From JAUXFS01 sp963772635 (lineage in GTDB: Bacteria; Pseudomonadota; Alphaproteobacteria; Rhodospirillales; Defluviicoccaceae): a DNA stretch of 64,000 bases. Numbering within the stretch: position 1 is the stretch's first letter; every line of letters starts with the position of its first letter. Below the pieces are notes generated by a model that saw nothing but the letters and a program-made list of their open reading frames with translations, was not told the origin of the DNA and made no database searches. Location of the stretch: NCBI GenBank assembly GCA_963772635.1, contig CAVYYK010000053.1, positions 9,787 through 73,786 of the forward strand. The letters run 5' to 3'. The position numbers and the translations under genes are program-made. Of this stretch, positions 18,028 through 27,184 are shown piece after piece.

Positions 18028-19004
18028 CCGGCGTCGTTGAGGATCGCGGCGAACCGGGTCATCGCCCGCGGCGAGGAGCATTCGAACGGCGCGCCCGGCC
18101 AGGGATTGAACGGGATCAGGTTGAACTTGGCCGGGAGGCCGGCGACCAGCCGGGCGAGGGTCCGCGCGTCGGCCTCGGAATCGTTGACGCCCTTGAGCAT
18201 CACGTATTCGAAGGTGATCCGCCGCGCGTTGTCGGCGCCGGGGTAGCCCCGGCACGCCTGGATCAATTCGGCGAGCGGATATTTCCGGTTGATCGGCACC
18301 AACCGGTCGCGCAGTTCGTCGGTCACCGCGTGGAGGCTGATCGCCAGCTTGACCCCCAGTTCGGCGCCCACCCGGCGGATCATCGGCACCACCCCCGAGG
18401 TCGACAGGGTGATCCGCCGCTTGGAGATGGCGATGCCCTCGGGGTCCATGATGATCCTGAGGGCCTTGGCCACGTGGTCGTAGTTGAACAGCGGCTCGCC
18501 CATGCCCATCATCACGATGTTGGAGAGCAGCCGCTCGCCGCGCGGCGTCGGCCATTCGTCGTAGGCGTCCCGGGCGACCACCATCTGGGAGACGATTTCG
18601 CTCGCCGTCAGGTTGCGGACCAGCCGCTGGGTGCCGGTGTGACAGAACGTGCAGGTCAGCGTGCAGCCGACCTGCGAGGACATGCACAGGGCGCCTCGAT
18701 CCTCCTCCGGAATGAACACGGCTTCGGCCTCGTTGCCGTCGTCGAAGCGGAGCAGCCACTTCCGCGTTCCGTCCCTGGACACCTGCTCCCGACTGAGCGT
18801 CGGCCGGTCCAGGGTGAACCGCTCGGCCAGCCGTTCCCTCAACGCCTTCGAGAGCGTTGTCATCACCCCGAAGTCGCGGGCACCACGATAATAGATCCAG
18901 TGCCAGAGTTGGGCCGTGCGAAACGGCTTCTCGCCGATCACCGCGAGCTCGGCAGCGATTTCGTCGCGGGAAAGACCGATCAGGTTGATCTTTTCGGCGG
19001 TCAT
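17877..19004 (-). CDS. rlmN: 23S rRNA (adenine2503-C2)-methyltransferase RlmN
   Basis: A radical-SAM methyltransferase of 375 residues that methylates A2503 of 23S rRNA and A37 of some tRNAs. The Fe-S cluster motif C-x3-C-x2-C is in CTLTCTFC (about residue 115). The catalytic C-terminal Cys is in MAACGQL (about 345) and the substrate-facing Cys in LCMSSQVGC. Length and order are normal. A 266-base inverted-repeat element ends 22 bases before its start codon, so its promoter lies in or beyond that element. It converges on the ornithine-cyclodeaminase-like gene. Confidence 0.95.
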   Translation of the reverse strand: MTAEKINLIGLSRDEIAAELAVIGEKPFRTAQLWHWIYYRGARDFGVMTTLSKALRERLAERFTLDRPTLSREQVSRDGTRKWLLRFDDGNEAEAVFIPEEDRGALCMSSQVGCTLTCTFCHTGTQRLVRNLTASEIVSQMVVARDAYDEWPTPRGERLLSNIVMMGMGEPLFNYDHVAKALRIIMDPEGIAISKRRITLSTSGVVPMIRRVGAELGVKLAISLHAVTDELRDRLVPINRKYPLAELIQACRGYPGADNARRITFEYVMLKGVNDSEADARTLARLVAGLPAKFNLIPFNPWPGAPFECSSPRAMTRFAAILNDAGYSAPIRVPRGRDIMAACGQLRSASERERLSRLKARIAAGIVDDDHVLPA

Positions 19005-19026
19005 CGTCTCGATCCGACGAACCTTA

Positions 19027-19292
19027 GGGTCTGTTGGGGAATAAGTGATGCGTTTGGCGGGAGCGATTTTTCGCCAGGGTCAGGAGCGGGCGGCGCGGTG
19101 GGGTGGGGTCCCCATGAGCCGCCCGCGACGCCGCCCTGGCGAAAAATCGCCCCGTCCCTCCGGGATCCGGCGCCATCGGCCCGCTGCCGCGTCGCTCGTC
19201 GTCGAATATGCGCTGCATGTCCTTCCTCCTCGTTCCTAACAGCGGACCAATGGCACTCGGACCAAACGCGTCACTTATTCCCCAACAGACCC
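19027..19292. mobile_element. MITE-like element with 31-bp terminal inverted repeats
   Basis: The terminal repeats at 19027-19057 and 19262-19292 match at 30 of 31 positions (outer end GGGTCTGTTGGGGAATAAGT). TTA flanks both ends (19024-19026 and 19293-19295), a likely target duplication. No transposase fits in 266 bases. An internal perfect 17-bp inverted repeat (19063-19079 with 19134-19150; CGATTTTTCGCCAGGG) adds a second hairpin. Ends and flank recall IS5-type non-autonomous derivatives, which is an inference. The right-hand TTA supplies the stop codon of the rhodanese gene, and the left end lies just upstream of rlmN. Confidence 0.8.
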
Positions 19293-19727
19293 TTAGCACT
19301 GGCTGCAGGGAACGGTCGGGTTGCCGTCCTCCATCCACCCGGCAATGCCGCCGGCAACGTTGTAAATGCGGGTATATCCCGCCTGCTCGCTCAGCGCCCG
19401 TGCCAGCGCGGTCGAGCGGCCGCCGCTTTGGCAGATCAGGACAACACCCTCGTCCCGGTTCACCAAGGCCTCGAACGCGGCCGGAAAATCGGGATTGAAC
19501 CGGCCGCTGGCGTCGAACGCGGTCAGCAAGGCGCTTCCCGGGATCACGCCGGTCGTACGCCATTCGTCGGGTCGGCGCACGTCGACGATCTTGACGCCGT
19601 CATCGACGAGAACCTTGAGAGCGGCGTTGTCGACATTGGTGTAGCCGGGTTCTCCGGCGAAGACCGCCGTCGAGACAAGGCCGGCGAAGAGCAAGATCAA
19701 GAGTAGAGGTTTGAACGGCGATTTCAT
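19293..19727 (-). CDS. Exported rhodanese-like sulfurtransferase domain protein
   Basis: A 144-residue single-domain rhodanese with a signal peptide (KSPFKPLLLILLFAGLVST, cleaved near VFAG). ATG 19727 is chosen because GGGGAA precedes it and the signal peptide starts there. The domain has VKIVDVRRPDEW and the active-site loop LICQSGGRST with the persulfide Cys. The C-terminus ends CSQC, an extra Cys pair that might be redox active or bind metal. It is predicted to be periplasmic and its substrate is unknown. Its stop codon is formed by the TTA flank of the adjacent MITE-like element, so insertion may have changed the original end. Confidence 0.85.
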   Translation of the reverse strand: MKSPFKPLLLILLFAGLVSTAVFAGEPGYTNVDNAALKVLVDDGVKIVDVRRPDEWRTTGVIPGSALLTAFDASGRFNPDFPAAFEALVNRDEGVVLICQSGGRSTALARALSEQAGYTRIYNVAGGIAGWMEDGNPTVPCSQC

Positions 19728-19834
19728 CGGTATTCCCCGCCTCAGCAAAACCGGTCCGGAAAAAGTTGGGCACTTGCTTGGATGTGAGACGGAAAGGCAC
19801 GAAAAACAAGCCGGCACGGCAGTCTTTCCAGGTT

Positions 19835-20091
19835 ATACCAAATCTCACTGATAATGACCATCGTGATCGTGTTTCCAGCCCGCTCGGCAGAAGCGGATGC
19901 GAAGGCGATGCCGACCCATCGTCGAGCGTCCGCGACGCCCCGAGCGGGCTGGAAAACGACCCGCAGGGCGCGCTTTCGGGGCTTCCGGAGGCGTCCTGCG
20001 CCGCTCATGATGCTCCAGCATCACCTCGCGACCCACGCCTGGCCGGAAGACCCGAGCGTCACGATGAGTTATTATCAGTGAGGTTTGGTAT
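19835..20091. repeat. Structured inverted-repeat element, copy 1
   Basis: A 257-base non-coding unit bounded by inverted repeats ATACCAAATCTCACTGATAA (19835) and its near-complement ending GGTTTGGTAT (20091). Inside, TTTCCAGCCCGCTCGG pairs perfectly with CCGAGCGGGCTGGAAA, and GATGCTCCAGCATC is a small palindrome. A diverged copy with corresponding stems lies at about 31477-31723. The right end touches the stop codon of the IalB-like gene. It may be a MITE or a REP-like structured repeat. No protein is encoded. Confidence 0.75.
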
Positions 20092-20636
20092 TAATTGAGC
20101 CCGCAGGCCTTGCTGATTGCATTGAAGGCGGCGGTGAACCCGGAAAGCGAATAGGTATCCGTGGTCAGCGTGCCGCGGCTGGACGTGCCCTTGACGATCA
20201 TTTTGCTGCCCGCCTTCATCGCCAACACCAATTCCGCGTCGCCGCCGACATAGGCCCAGGCGTTGCTGCCGACCTTGGTGTTGCTGCCTTCCCGGTAGGT
20301 GGTGAACAGCTTGAAGGCTTTGCCGTCGATGTCGACGTCGACCTCGCTGCCCTCCTTGTAGGTATAGCCGGCCTCGACGCTCACCTGGTTGAACGTTTTG
20401 TCTTTCAAACGATGGGTCACCACGGTGTAGGTATCGTCGCGGCGGGTGTACTTTCCCTCTTCCTTTTTGGGTAGGCTGATGATGTAGCATTCCCGGTTGT
20501 TGCCGTTGCCGTCGACAAAGGCGCTCCATTCGGAGAACGTGCCGATGTGCTTTGGTTTTGATGCCGCACGGGAGGGCCCGGCCGCGAGCACCCCGACGAC
20601 CAACACGAAGGATAGAATCAGCGATGGGAATCTCAT
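20091..20636 (-). CDS. IalB-family secreted protein (invasion-associated locus B)
   Basis: A 181-residue protein with a clear signal peptide (RFPSLILSFVLVVGVLAAG, cleavage near SRAAS). The mature part has the IalB pattern GTFSEWSAFVD with Cys in NRECYIISLPKK and a C-terminal ISKACGLN. The family is common in Alphaproteobacteria; the Bartonella member is linked to erythrocyte entry, but in free-living relatives the role is unknown. It is probably periplasmic. The stop codon abuts the structured repeat at 19835-20091. Confidence 0.8.
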   Translation of the reverse strand: MRFPSLILSFVLVVGVLAAGPSRAASKPKHIGTFSEWSAFVDGNGNNRECYIISLPKKEEGKYTRRDDTYTVVTHRLKDKTFNQVSVEAGYTYKEGSEVDVDIDGKAFKLFTTYREGSNTKVGSNAWAYVGGDAELVLAMKAGSKMIVKGTSSRGTLTTDTYSLSGFTAAFNAISKACGLN

Positions 20637-20717
20637 GGGCCTTATTCATAGCGACGCGAAGTCGGATTGCCAAGCGGGGTCGACAATGACGGAAGATATC
20701 TTGGTGGAGCACGGGCG

Positions 20718-21740
20718 GTGATCGCCGCCGAAGGAGCCAATCCGGTCTTTGTCGAAATCACCCGCGGGGGCACGGTCGAAAGCCGCCACAGGGGTGCGGC
20801 GGCGGTGGTCGACGCGGACGGAGCGCTGGTGGCGGCGTGGGGCGACGTGGATCGGCCCGTCTTTCCCCGCTCGGCGGTGAAGCCGATCCAAGCGATCCCG
20901 TTGCTCGAAACCGGCGCCGCCGACCGCTTCGCGGTGACCGACGCAGAACTCGCGCTGGCCTGTGCCTCCCACGGAGGTGCCCCCGAGCATCTGCGGGTGG
21001 CGAGCCATTGGCTCAACCGAATCGGTCTCGGTCCCGGGTTTCTGGTGTGCGGCCCCCACCCGCCGATCTGCGAGGAAGCGGCGGCGGCTCTCTCGAGGGC
21101 GGGGCACTCCCCGACGCGGCTGCACAACAACTGCTCGGGCAAGCACGCCGGCTTTCTGACCACGGCTTTGCACCTGGGCGCGCCGACGGCGGGCTACGGC
21201 GCGCCCGATCACCCCATCCAGCGGCTGGTCAGGCAGGCGCTTTCGGAGATGGGCGGCGTCGACCTGCGGGAGAGCGCCGAAGGGGCCGACGGATGCGGTG
21301 TCCCCGTCATCGCCATGCCGCTTTCGGCGATCGCGCGGGGTTTTGCCGCGCTCGCCGATCCCGATCGCCTGGGCCCCCGACGCGCCGCCGCGGTCCGCCG
21401 AATCGTCGCGGCGATGGCCGCGCACCCCGACCTGGTCGCGGGCCGCGGGCGATTCGAAACGGCCGTCATGAGAGCCTGTGCCGGGGCGGTGATCGTCAAA
21501 GGCGGTGCCGAAGGGGTATGCGCCGCCGTGTTGCCGGGCACCGGCCTGGGTATCGCCGTGAAAATCGACGACGGCGCGAAACGGGCGGCGGAAACGGCGA
21601 TGGCGGCGCTACTCGCCCGCTTTGCTTCGCTCGATCGACGAGGGAGCGCGGCGCTCGACGCATATCTCGAAATGCCCGTCGCCAATACCACGGGCGACCG
21701 GGTCGGCGCCGTCCGCCTCGCGCCGGGATGGCCGGGCTGA
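20718..21740 (+). CDS. L-asparaginase II family protein (Rhizobium AnsA type)
   Basis: Asparaginase II (thermolabile rhizobial type), about 340 residues from GTG 20718; GGAG precedes it by about 9 bases. The frame is open upstream to TTG 20667. It has the family features PVFVEITRGGTVESRH at the start, FPRSAVKPIQAIPLLE with the conserved Ser-Lys, CASHGG, HNNCSGKHAGFL (nucleophile region) and DGCGVPV. It hydrolyses L-asparagine to aspartate and ammonia in the cytoplasm. It converges with the TrmH-like gene 15 bases away. Confidence 0.85.
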   Translation: MIAAEGANPVFVEITRGGTVESRHRGAAAVVDADGALVAAWGDVDRPVFPRSAVKPIQAIPLLETGAADRFAVTDAELALACASHGGAPEHLRVASHWLNRIGLGPGFLVCGPHPPICEEAAAALSRAGHSPTRLHNNCSGKHAGFLTTALHLGAPTAGYGAPDHPIQRLVRQALSEMGGVDLRESAEGADGCGVPVIAMPLSAIARGFAALADPDRLGPRRAAAVRRIVAAMAAHPDLVAGRGRFETAVMRACAGAVIVKGGAEGVCAAVLPGTGLGIAVKIDDGAKRAAETAMAALLARFASLDRRGSAALDAYLEMPVANTTGDRVGAVRLAPGWPG

Positions 21741-21755
21741 TCGGTCTCGCCACGG

Positions 21756-22331
21756 CTATCCCCTTTTCTTGCCGATATCCGGAGCGGCGGCGCGGAACGC
21801 CTCCATCTTTTTACGAAACACGGGCCCGCCAAAAACTTGCTCGGGCAGCGGCTCCCCCGGCCCGCCGGGGCGAAGCGGCCGACGGGCGAAGCGGCCGAGG
21901 CTGAGCAGCCGGTCGTACATGACGATGGCGCCGGCGATCCCGACGTTGACCGAGAAGCGGGTCGGAATGCGGACCAGAAAGGCGCAACGTTCGGACATCT
22001 CCGACGACAGCGCGCCCCGTTCCGGACCGAACACGTAGGCCGCACAGCGCGGATGATGGAAACTCGGCAGATCGATTGCGTCGTCGGCGATCTCGACCCC
22101 GACCAATTGGCACCCGCGTGGCAACACCATCGAGCCGACGGCGGGGAAGCCGTAGAAGGGCACGTGCCCTTGGGCGTCCGAAGTGTCCGCCTTCCCACCC
22201 TCGCCCCGTGGGTAGACGGCGGCGACGGTAAACATGAAGCTGGCCCCGAAGGCGTGAGCCGAGCGGAACAGGCTGCCGACGTTCATCGCCTTGCTGATCC
22301 CCTCGGCGCCGATGCCGAAATAACCGCGCAT
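21756..22331 (-). CDS. TrmH/SpoU-family RNA 2'-O-methyltransferase
   Basis: A 191-residue SPOUT methyltransferase. The three SpoU motifs are visible: NVGSLFRSAHAFGA (about residue 17), YVFGPERGALS (about 105) and NVGIAGAIVMYDRL (about 135), forming the knotted SAM site. It methylates a ribose in tRNA or rRNA; the target position cannot be told. There is no extra RNA-binding N-terminal domain. ATG 22331 follows AGGAG closely. Divergent from the quinone oxidoreductase gene. Confidence 0.85.
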   Translation of the reverse strand: MRGYFGIGAEGISKAMNVGSLFRSAHAFGASFMFTVAAVYPRGEGGKADTSDAQGHVPFYGFPAVGSMVLPRGCQLVGVEIADDAIDLPSFHHPRCAAYVFGPERGALSSEMSERCAFLVRIPTRFSVNVGIAGAIVMYDRLLSLGRFARRPLRPGGPGEPLPEQVFGGPVFRKKMEAFRAAAPDIGKKRG

Positions 22332-22418
22332 GATCTCCTACAATTCCAAAGCTCGCTTTCCGTTGTCCTGGTGCTGTAACCTTGGGCGAAAAACCGCCCG
22401 ATAATCAAGGAGGCGTTT

Positions 22419-23408
22419 ATGCGCGCCGTTCTCTGCAAGACCTGGTGCAAACCCGCCGATCTGACCGTCGAGGACGTGCCGCCGCCGCCACTGGTCGACG
22501 GCGGGGTGCGAATCGGGGTTCGCGCGGTCGGGATCAACTTCGCCGATACCCTGATCATCGGCGGCAAATATCAGACCAAACCCGAATTGCCATTCAGCCC
22601 CGGTTTCGAGGTCGCCGGCCAAGTGCTGGAGTGCGCGGCGAGCGTCGACGGCTGCAAGCCCGGCGACCGGGTGATGGCGGTCGTCGACTACGGCGGGTTC
22701 GCCGAGCAGGTGGTGGCGCCGGCCGGCAACGTCCATCTGCTTCCCGACGCGGTCGACGACGCGACCGCCGCCGGCTTTCCCATCGCCTATGGCACCTCCC
22801 ATCTCGGGCTCAAGTACCGGGCCGGGCTCGCGGCAGGCGAAGTCCTGCTCGTTCTCGGGGCGGCCGGCGGCGTCGGCTTGACCGCGGTGGAGGTGGGCAA
22901 GCGTCTGGGCGCGGTGGTGATCGCGGCCGCCGGTGGCCCCGAAAAGCTGCGGGTGGCGTCCGAGCATGGCGCCGATCACCTGATCGATTCGCGGGCGCAG
23001 GATATCCGCGAACGGGTCAAGACCCTGACCAACGGCCGCGGCGCCGACGTGGTCTACGACCCGGTCGGTGGCGCGATGTTCGATGCCTCGCTCCGCTGCA
23101 CCGCGCCGGGCGGACGGATCCTGATCGTCGGCTTCGCCAGCGGCGACATCCCGCAGATCCCGGCCAACATCCTGATGGTCAAGAACGTCACCGCCATCGG
23201 CTACTACTGGGGCGCCCATCGGACCTTCGCCCCGGAGATGATGCAGGCGTCGTTCGCCGAACTTCTGTCGTGGCTCGCCGACGGCTCGCTCAAACCGCAC
23301 GTTTCGCGCACCTATGATCTCGCCGAGGCCCCGGCGGCGCTCGAGGCGTTGAAGGCGCGAAAGACAACCGGCAAGGTGGTGCTGACGGTCGAGCCCTCGA
23401 TGCCATGA
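22419..23408 (+). CDS. NADPH:quinone oxidoreductase, zinc-independent MDR family
   Basis: A 329-residue medium-chain dehydrogenase/reductase of the quinone oxidoreductase (Qor) type. The GroES-like N-terminal domain (PGFEVAGQVLE) lacks structural zinc cysteines. The Rossmann domain has VLGAAGGVGLTAVEVGKRLG (about residue 145). NGRGADVVYDPVGG and LKPHVSRTYDLAEAPAALEAL are typical. It is preceded by AAGGAGG, and its stop overlaps the next gene by four bases, so the two are likely co-translated. The substrate may be a quinone or an enoyl compound. Confidence 0.88.
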   Translation: MRAVLCKTWCKPADLTVEDVPPPPLVDGGVRIGVRAVGINFADTLIIGGKYQTKPELPFSPGFEVAGQVLECAASVDGCKPGDRVMAVVDYGGFAEQVVAPAGNVHLLPDAVDDATAAGFPIAYGTSHLGLKYRAGLAAGEVLLVLGAAGGVGLTAVEVGKRLGAVVIAAAGGPEKLRVASEHGADHLIDSRAQDIRERVKTLTNGRGADVVYDPVGGAMFDASLRCTAPGGRILIVGFASGDIPQIPANILMVKNVTAIGYYWGAHRTFAPEMMQASFAELLSWLADGSLKPHVSRTYDLAEAPAALEALKARKTTGKVVLTVEPSMP

Positions 23409-24791
23409 GCGACGAGGCGGTCCGCGCGCAGTACGAGGCCTATCCCTATCCGGTGCGCGATCCCGCCGACGAGGCCAAGCGCCTGATCACCGGCTCGCCG
23501 AGCCACATCGACGAACTCAACCACTATGTTTTCGGCGGCCGGCGGGATTTCGCCAAGCCGTTCCGGGCGCTGGTCGCCGGCGGCGGCACCGGCGACGCGA
23601 CGATCATGCTCGCCCAGCAACTGGCGGATGCCGGATGCCCGGCGAGAGGTGACCTATGTCGACGTATCGGACGCGTCCCGCGCCGTCGCCGAAGCACGGG
23701 CGCGGGTTCGCGGCCTCGACAACGTCCGCTTCGAGCACCTGTCGCTGCTCGACCTGCCGGCAAGCGGCCTCGGACCGTTCGACTACATCGACTGCTGCGG
23801 GGTGCTGCATCACCTGGAGGATCCCGAACAAGGGCTGGCAGCACTGGTCCGGGTGCTCGCCGACGGCGGCGGGATGGGGCTGATGCTCTACGGCGAGCTC
23901 GGCCGCACCGGCGTCTACCCGATGCAGGAGATGATGCGCATCCTGGCCGCCGACGAGCCCGGCGCCGGCGCGGCTCGAGACGACCCGGCTTCTGTTGAAG
24001 CAGCTTCCCGCGACCAACTGGCTCCGCCGCAACCCGTTCCTCGCCGATCACCTGGCGCAGGGCGACGCCGGTCTCTACGACCTGTTCCTCCACGCCCGCG
24101 ACCGCGCCTACCGGGTTCCCGAGATCGCCCGCCTGACGGCTTCGGCGGGCCTGCGCATCGTCGCCTTCATCGAGCCCGCGTTCTACGATCCGGCTTCCTA
24201 CCTCGCCGATCCGGAGCTCCTCGCCCGCCTGGAGCACCGCCCCTGGATCGAGCGCTGCGCCTTCGCCGAACTGCTCGCCGGCAACATCCGCAAGCACATC
24301 TTCTACGTGGTGAAGGAAGGGAACCCCGTGGCCCTTCCCGATCCGCGCAATGCGGAGGCGGTTCCGGTCCTCCGCGACCTCGACGGCGCGGCGTTCGCCA
24401 AGGGCTTCAAGCCCGGCGCGGCAATGACCGCCACCGTCGACGGCATCCCCTTCCGCCGCCCGCTGCCTCCGCTGACCGGCGCGATCCTGCCGCAGATCGA
24501 CGGCCGGCGCACCGCTCCGGGAGATCCATGCCGGCTATCATCGGGACGGGCTCGAGCGTTCCCTGGGAAACCTTCGGCGCCGACTTCATCCGGTTGTTTT
24601 CAGCCCTCAACGGCCTCGGCAAGATCACATCGACGGCCACCGGACCCTTGCGGAAATACTGCAGGGAGATCGAGCACACGATCAGAAACGTCTCCTCGGA
24701 GACAATACGCGCCGACTTCGGTGCGTTATTCTCCGCCCTCAACGGCCTCGGCAAGATGTATTTGCGGTGTCCCGGCGGGGCGATGGATTAA
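23405..24791 (+). CDS. SAM-dependent class I methyltransferase (several frameshifts)
   Basis: It begins VRAQYEAYPYPVRDP, a start typical of a methyltransferase family, and has the SAM loop LVAGGGTGDATIMLAQQLA (about residue 57), then VTYVDVSDAS and DYIDCCGVLHHLEDP. The reading frame changes near 23635, 23972 and twice near 24520-24555; in each case one extra base restores a sensible protein. In the last frame the C-terminal segment FGADFIRLFSALNGLGK is followed about 40 residues later by RADFGALFSALNGLGK, an apparent tandem duplication of the terminal module. The substrate is unknown. Its start overlaps the preceding oxidoreductase stop. Confidence 0.7.
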
Positions 24792-24815
24792 CATGCCCTG
24801 ATAGGGGAGTGCTTG

Positions 24816-26674
24816 ATGCCGATCGAGAGGTCTTTCTTCGTTGCCGCCTTTGCTTGTTGCCTGGTGACGCTCTCGCTTGCGGCTTCGAAGCCGACCTATG
24901 CGGACCCGGCCTTACCGGGTGAGCCCTGCGGCGTCCCGCCCCGCGACATCTGGACGGAACCGGAGAGCTGGGCGTGGCAACGGATTTGTGTGGGCGAAAC
25001 CGCTGACTTCAACGCGCGCACCGGCGTGACCCTGGATCCCAGGAAATCGGAAGGATGGTCGGATCGCCGGACGCTGAGTTCCGGATTCCTCGAAACCATT
25101 CTGCTCTACGAACCCTATCGCAGTTCCCTCACGCGAAAGGGAGTGCGGATCATCGGGGCCTGGTTTCCGGAACCGATCGACCTGGAAGACGCCCGCATAA
25201 ACGCCGAGCTACGGCTGGATCGAATCACGCTTCGAACAATCGAGTATCGCTGAGCGGCGCGAGAGACGAGAGTTTCCTGTACCTTTGAGCGCTCGTCCTT
25301 TGCTTCGGACCTGAACATGCAGTTCCGCCGTTTTTGCCAGATTCGGTCAACATGATCGGCTCCAAGTTCGCCGGCACAGTCGATATGGACTCGGTCGAGG
25401 TCGGCAGAGTCTTTGTTGATGCGCGAAAAAGCAGAGTTCCAGGACGTCGACCTCCGGGGAGCCAAGATCGGCGGCCAGATCGACATGAGCGGCTCCAAGT
25501 TCGCCGGCACAGTCAATATGGACTCGGTCGAGGTCGGCCAGTCTTTGTTGATGCGCGAAAAAGCGGAGTTCCATGACGTCATCCTCCTGGGAGCCAAGAT
25601 CGGCGGCCAGATCTCGACATGAGCGGCTCCAAGTTCGCCGGCACAGTCGATATGGACTCGGCCGAGGTCGGCCAGTTTTTGTTGATGCGCGAAAAAGCAG
25701 AGTTCCAGGACGTCGTCCTCGTGGGAGCCAAGATCGGCGGCCAGATCGACATGAGCGGCTCCAAGTTCGTCGGCACAGTCAATATGGACTGGATCGAGGT
25801 AGGGGAGTCTGTATTTGCGCAAGACAGCGTGTTTGATGAGAACGCCGAATGGAGTCTCGTTTTTGCGAAGATCGCCTCCGGCCTCGATCTTTCAGGCGGG
25901 CGATCTGAAGTTCCTGAATCTCACCGGGACACGAATTCGGGGGCGAACTGAGTTTGGGAACGGCAACCGGGCATGGCGCTCCCCATTGGCGAAAAGGCTC
26001 CAGGATGGCGCTCCGGAACACTTACGTCGGAGCGATTTCAGGATCGCGAGGACTCATGGCCCGAAACGCTCGAATTGGAGGGGTTTACCTATGGGCGGCT
26101 TGGCGGGTTGGGCGCCGAAGGTACGGCCGATATCGAAAAGCGGAGCAGTGCCTGGTTCATCGATTGGCTTGCGCGCGATCCGACCTATTCACCGCAGCCT
26201 TATGAGCAACTTGCCGCGGTGCTGACAAAGGGCGGGCAAGCCGAGAAGGCCAACGAGGTCCTTTACGCCGGGCGAGAACGGCAGAGACTGGAGCTTCAAA
26301 AAGAGCTTTTCGCGGGGGCGGGATCGCTGGAAGCCTGGCTGGACTTCTTGTGGAAGAGCGCGTTGCACGCGGTGATCGGCTATGGCTACAAGGTCCACCG
26401 GGCGTTCTACTGGATTGCCGCATTCGTTATCCTCGGCACCGTCGTCATTTGGTGGAGCCGGCAGCTCACCCGCCATCGGATCGCCACCGGCGCGGCCGGC
26501 ACGACGCCACTCGAATACAGCATCGACATGCTGTTGCCGATTATCGAGTTGAGGAAACAGCACTACGACATCGATCTGACCGGCGCCGCCCGCTACTACT
26601 TCTATTTCCACAAGCTGATGGGCTTTGTCCTGGTGTCGTTCCTGATCGCCGGGCTCTCGGGGCTGACCAAGTAA
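24816..26674 (+). CDS. Secreted/membrane protein with 44-residue beta-helix-like repeats (frameshifted)
   Basis: A signal peptide (ERSFFVAAFACCLVTLSLAA) is followed by a Cys-containing region (about 20-100) and then, in shifting frames, about four near-identical 44-residue repeats built like pentapeptide or right-handed helix coils (GAKIGGQIDMSGSKFAGTVN; MREKAEFQDV). A unique region (PYEQLAAVLTKGGQAEKANE) follows, then two membrane segments (AFYWIAAFVILGTVVIWW and YFHKLMGFVLVSFLIAGLS) before the stop. Breaks lie near 25210-25330, 25410, 25615, 25900 and 25950. Either indel errors accumulated in the repeats or the gene is decaying. The function is unknown; repeats plus C-terminal helices suggest a membrane-anchored scaffold. 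Confidence 0.6.
25352..25882 (+). repeat. Tandem 132-bp coding repeats, about four units
   Basis: Units begin at 25352, 25485, 25619 and 25751 with ATGATCGGC/ATGAGCGGC-TCCAAGTTC. The first spacing is 133, the second 134 and the third 132 bases. The true unit is therefore 132 (44 codons), with one extra base in the first unit (GGCAGAGTC versus GGCCAGTC) and two extra (ATCTCGAC versus ATCGAC) in the second. Units are nearly identical, which implies recent amplification or gene conversion. Confidence 0.85.
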
Positions 26675-26682
26675 GCGAGCGC

Positions 26683-27184
26683 TCAACCGATCTCCCGCAG
26701 GAAATAGATCAGGTCCAGCGGTGGCGGGTCGGTGGGGATCTGGCTCAGCATGCAGTGGACCTGGCCGCGGTGGTGGGTGGCGTGGTTGATCATGTGGAGG
26801 ATCACGAGGCCGATCGGTGTCTCCTGGGCCTCGCCGGCGATGGTGCGGTAGACGAGGGGTGCTTCGAGCTGCTCGGGATCGAGGCCGTCGACGAAGGCGA
26901 TGATCCGGGCGTCTTCTTCGCTACGGGCGTCTGCGAGCGAGGGCAGGTCGTCGTAGAGGATCTGATCGAGGGATCGGATGCCGCGATCGACTCCTTCGAG
27001 ACGCCCCAGCCACGCCCGGTCGCCGACGAGGATGTGGTTGAGGGTGCGGTGGATCGAGCCGAAGAAGGCGCCGCGATCGGCACGATAGGCGTCGTCGTCG
27101 AGCGCGCGGCAGGCGTCGTACAGCCGTGCGGTTGGCCCAGCGGTTGTAGCGGGCGAGGGTGCGCAGATGATCGGGCAACGTCAC
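26683..27184 (-). CDS. DinB-family four-helix protein (one frameshift)
   Basis: About 166 residues from GTG 27184. It starts LPDHLRTLARYNRWANR (the DinB N-terminal helix) and ends IPTDPPPLDLIYFLREIG. The metal-binding His triad is recognisable as FFGSIHRTLNHILVGDRAW and HMINHATHHRGQ. The frame changes near 27120 by one base. DinB/DfsB-like proteins use small thiols as cosubstrates or bind metal; the role here is unknown. Its GTG overlaps the stop of the upstream MFS gene (GTGA), so the two form an operon. Confidence 0.72.
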
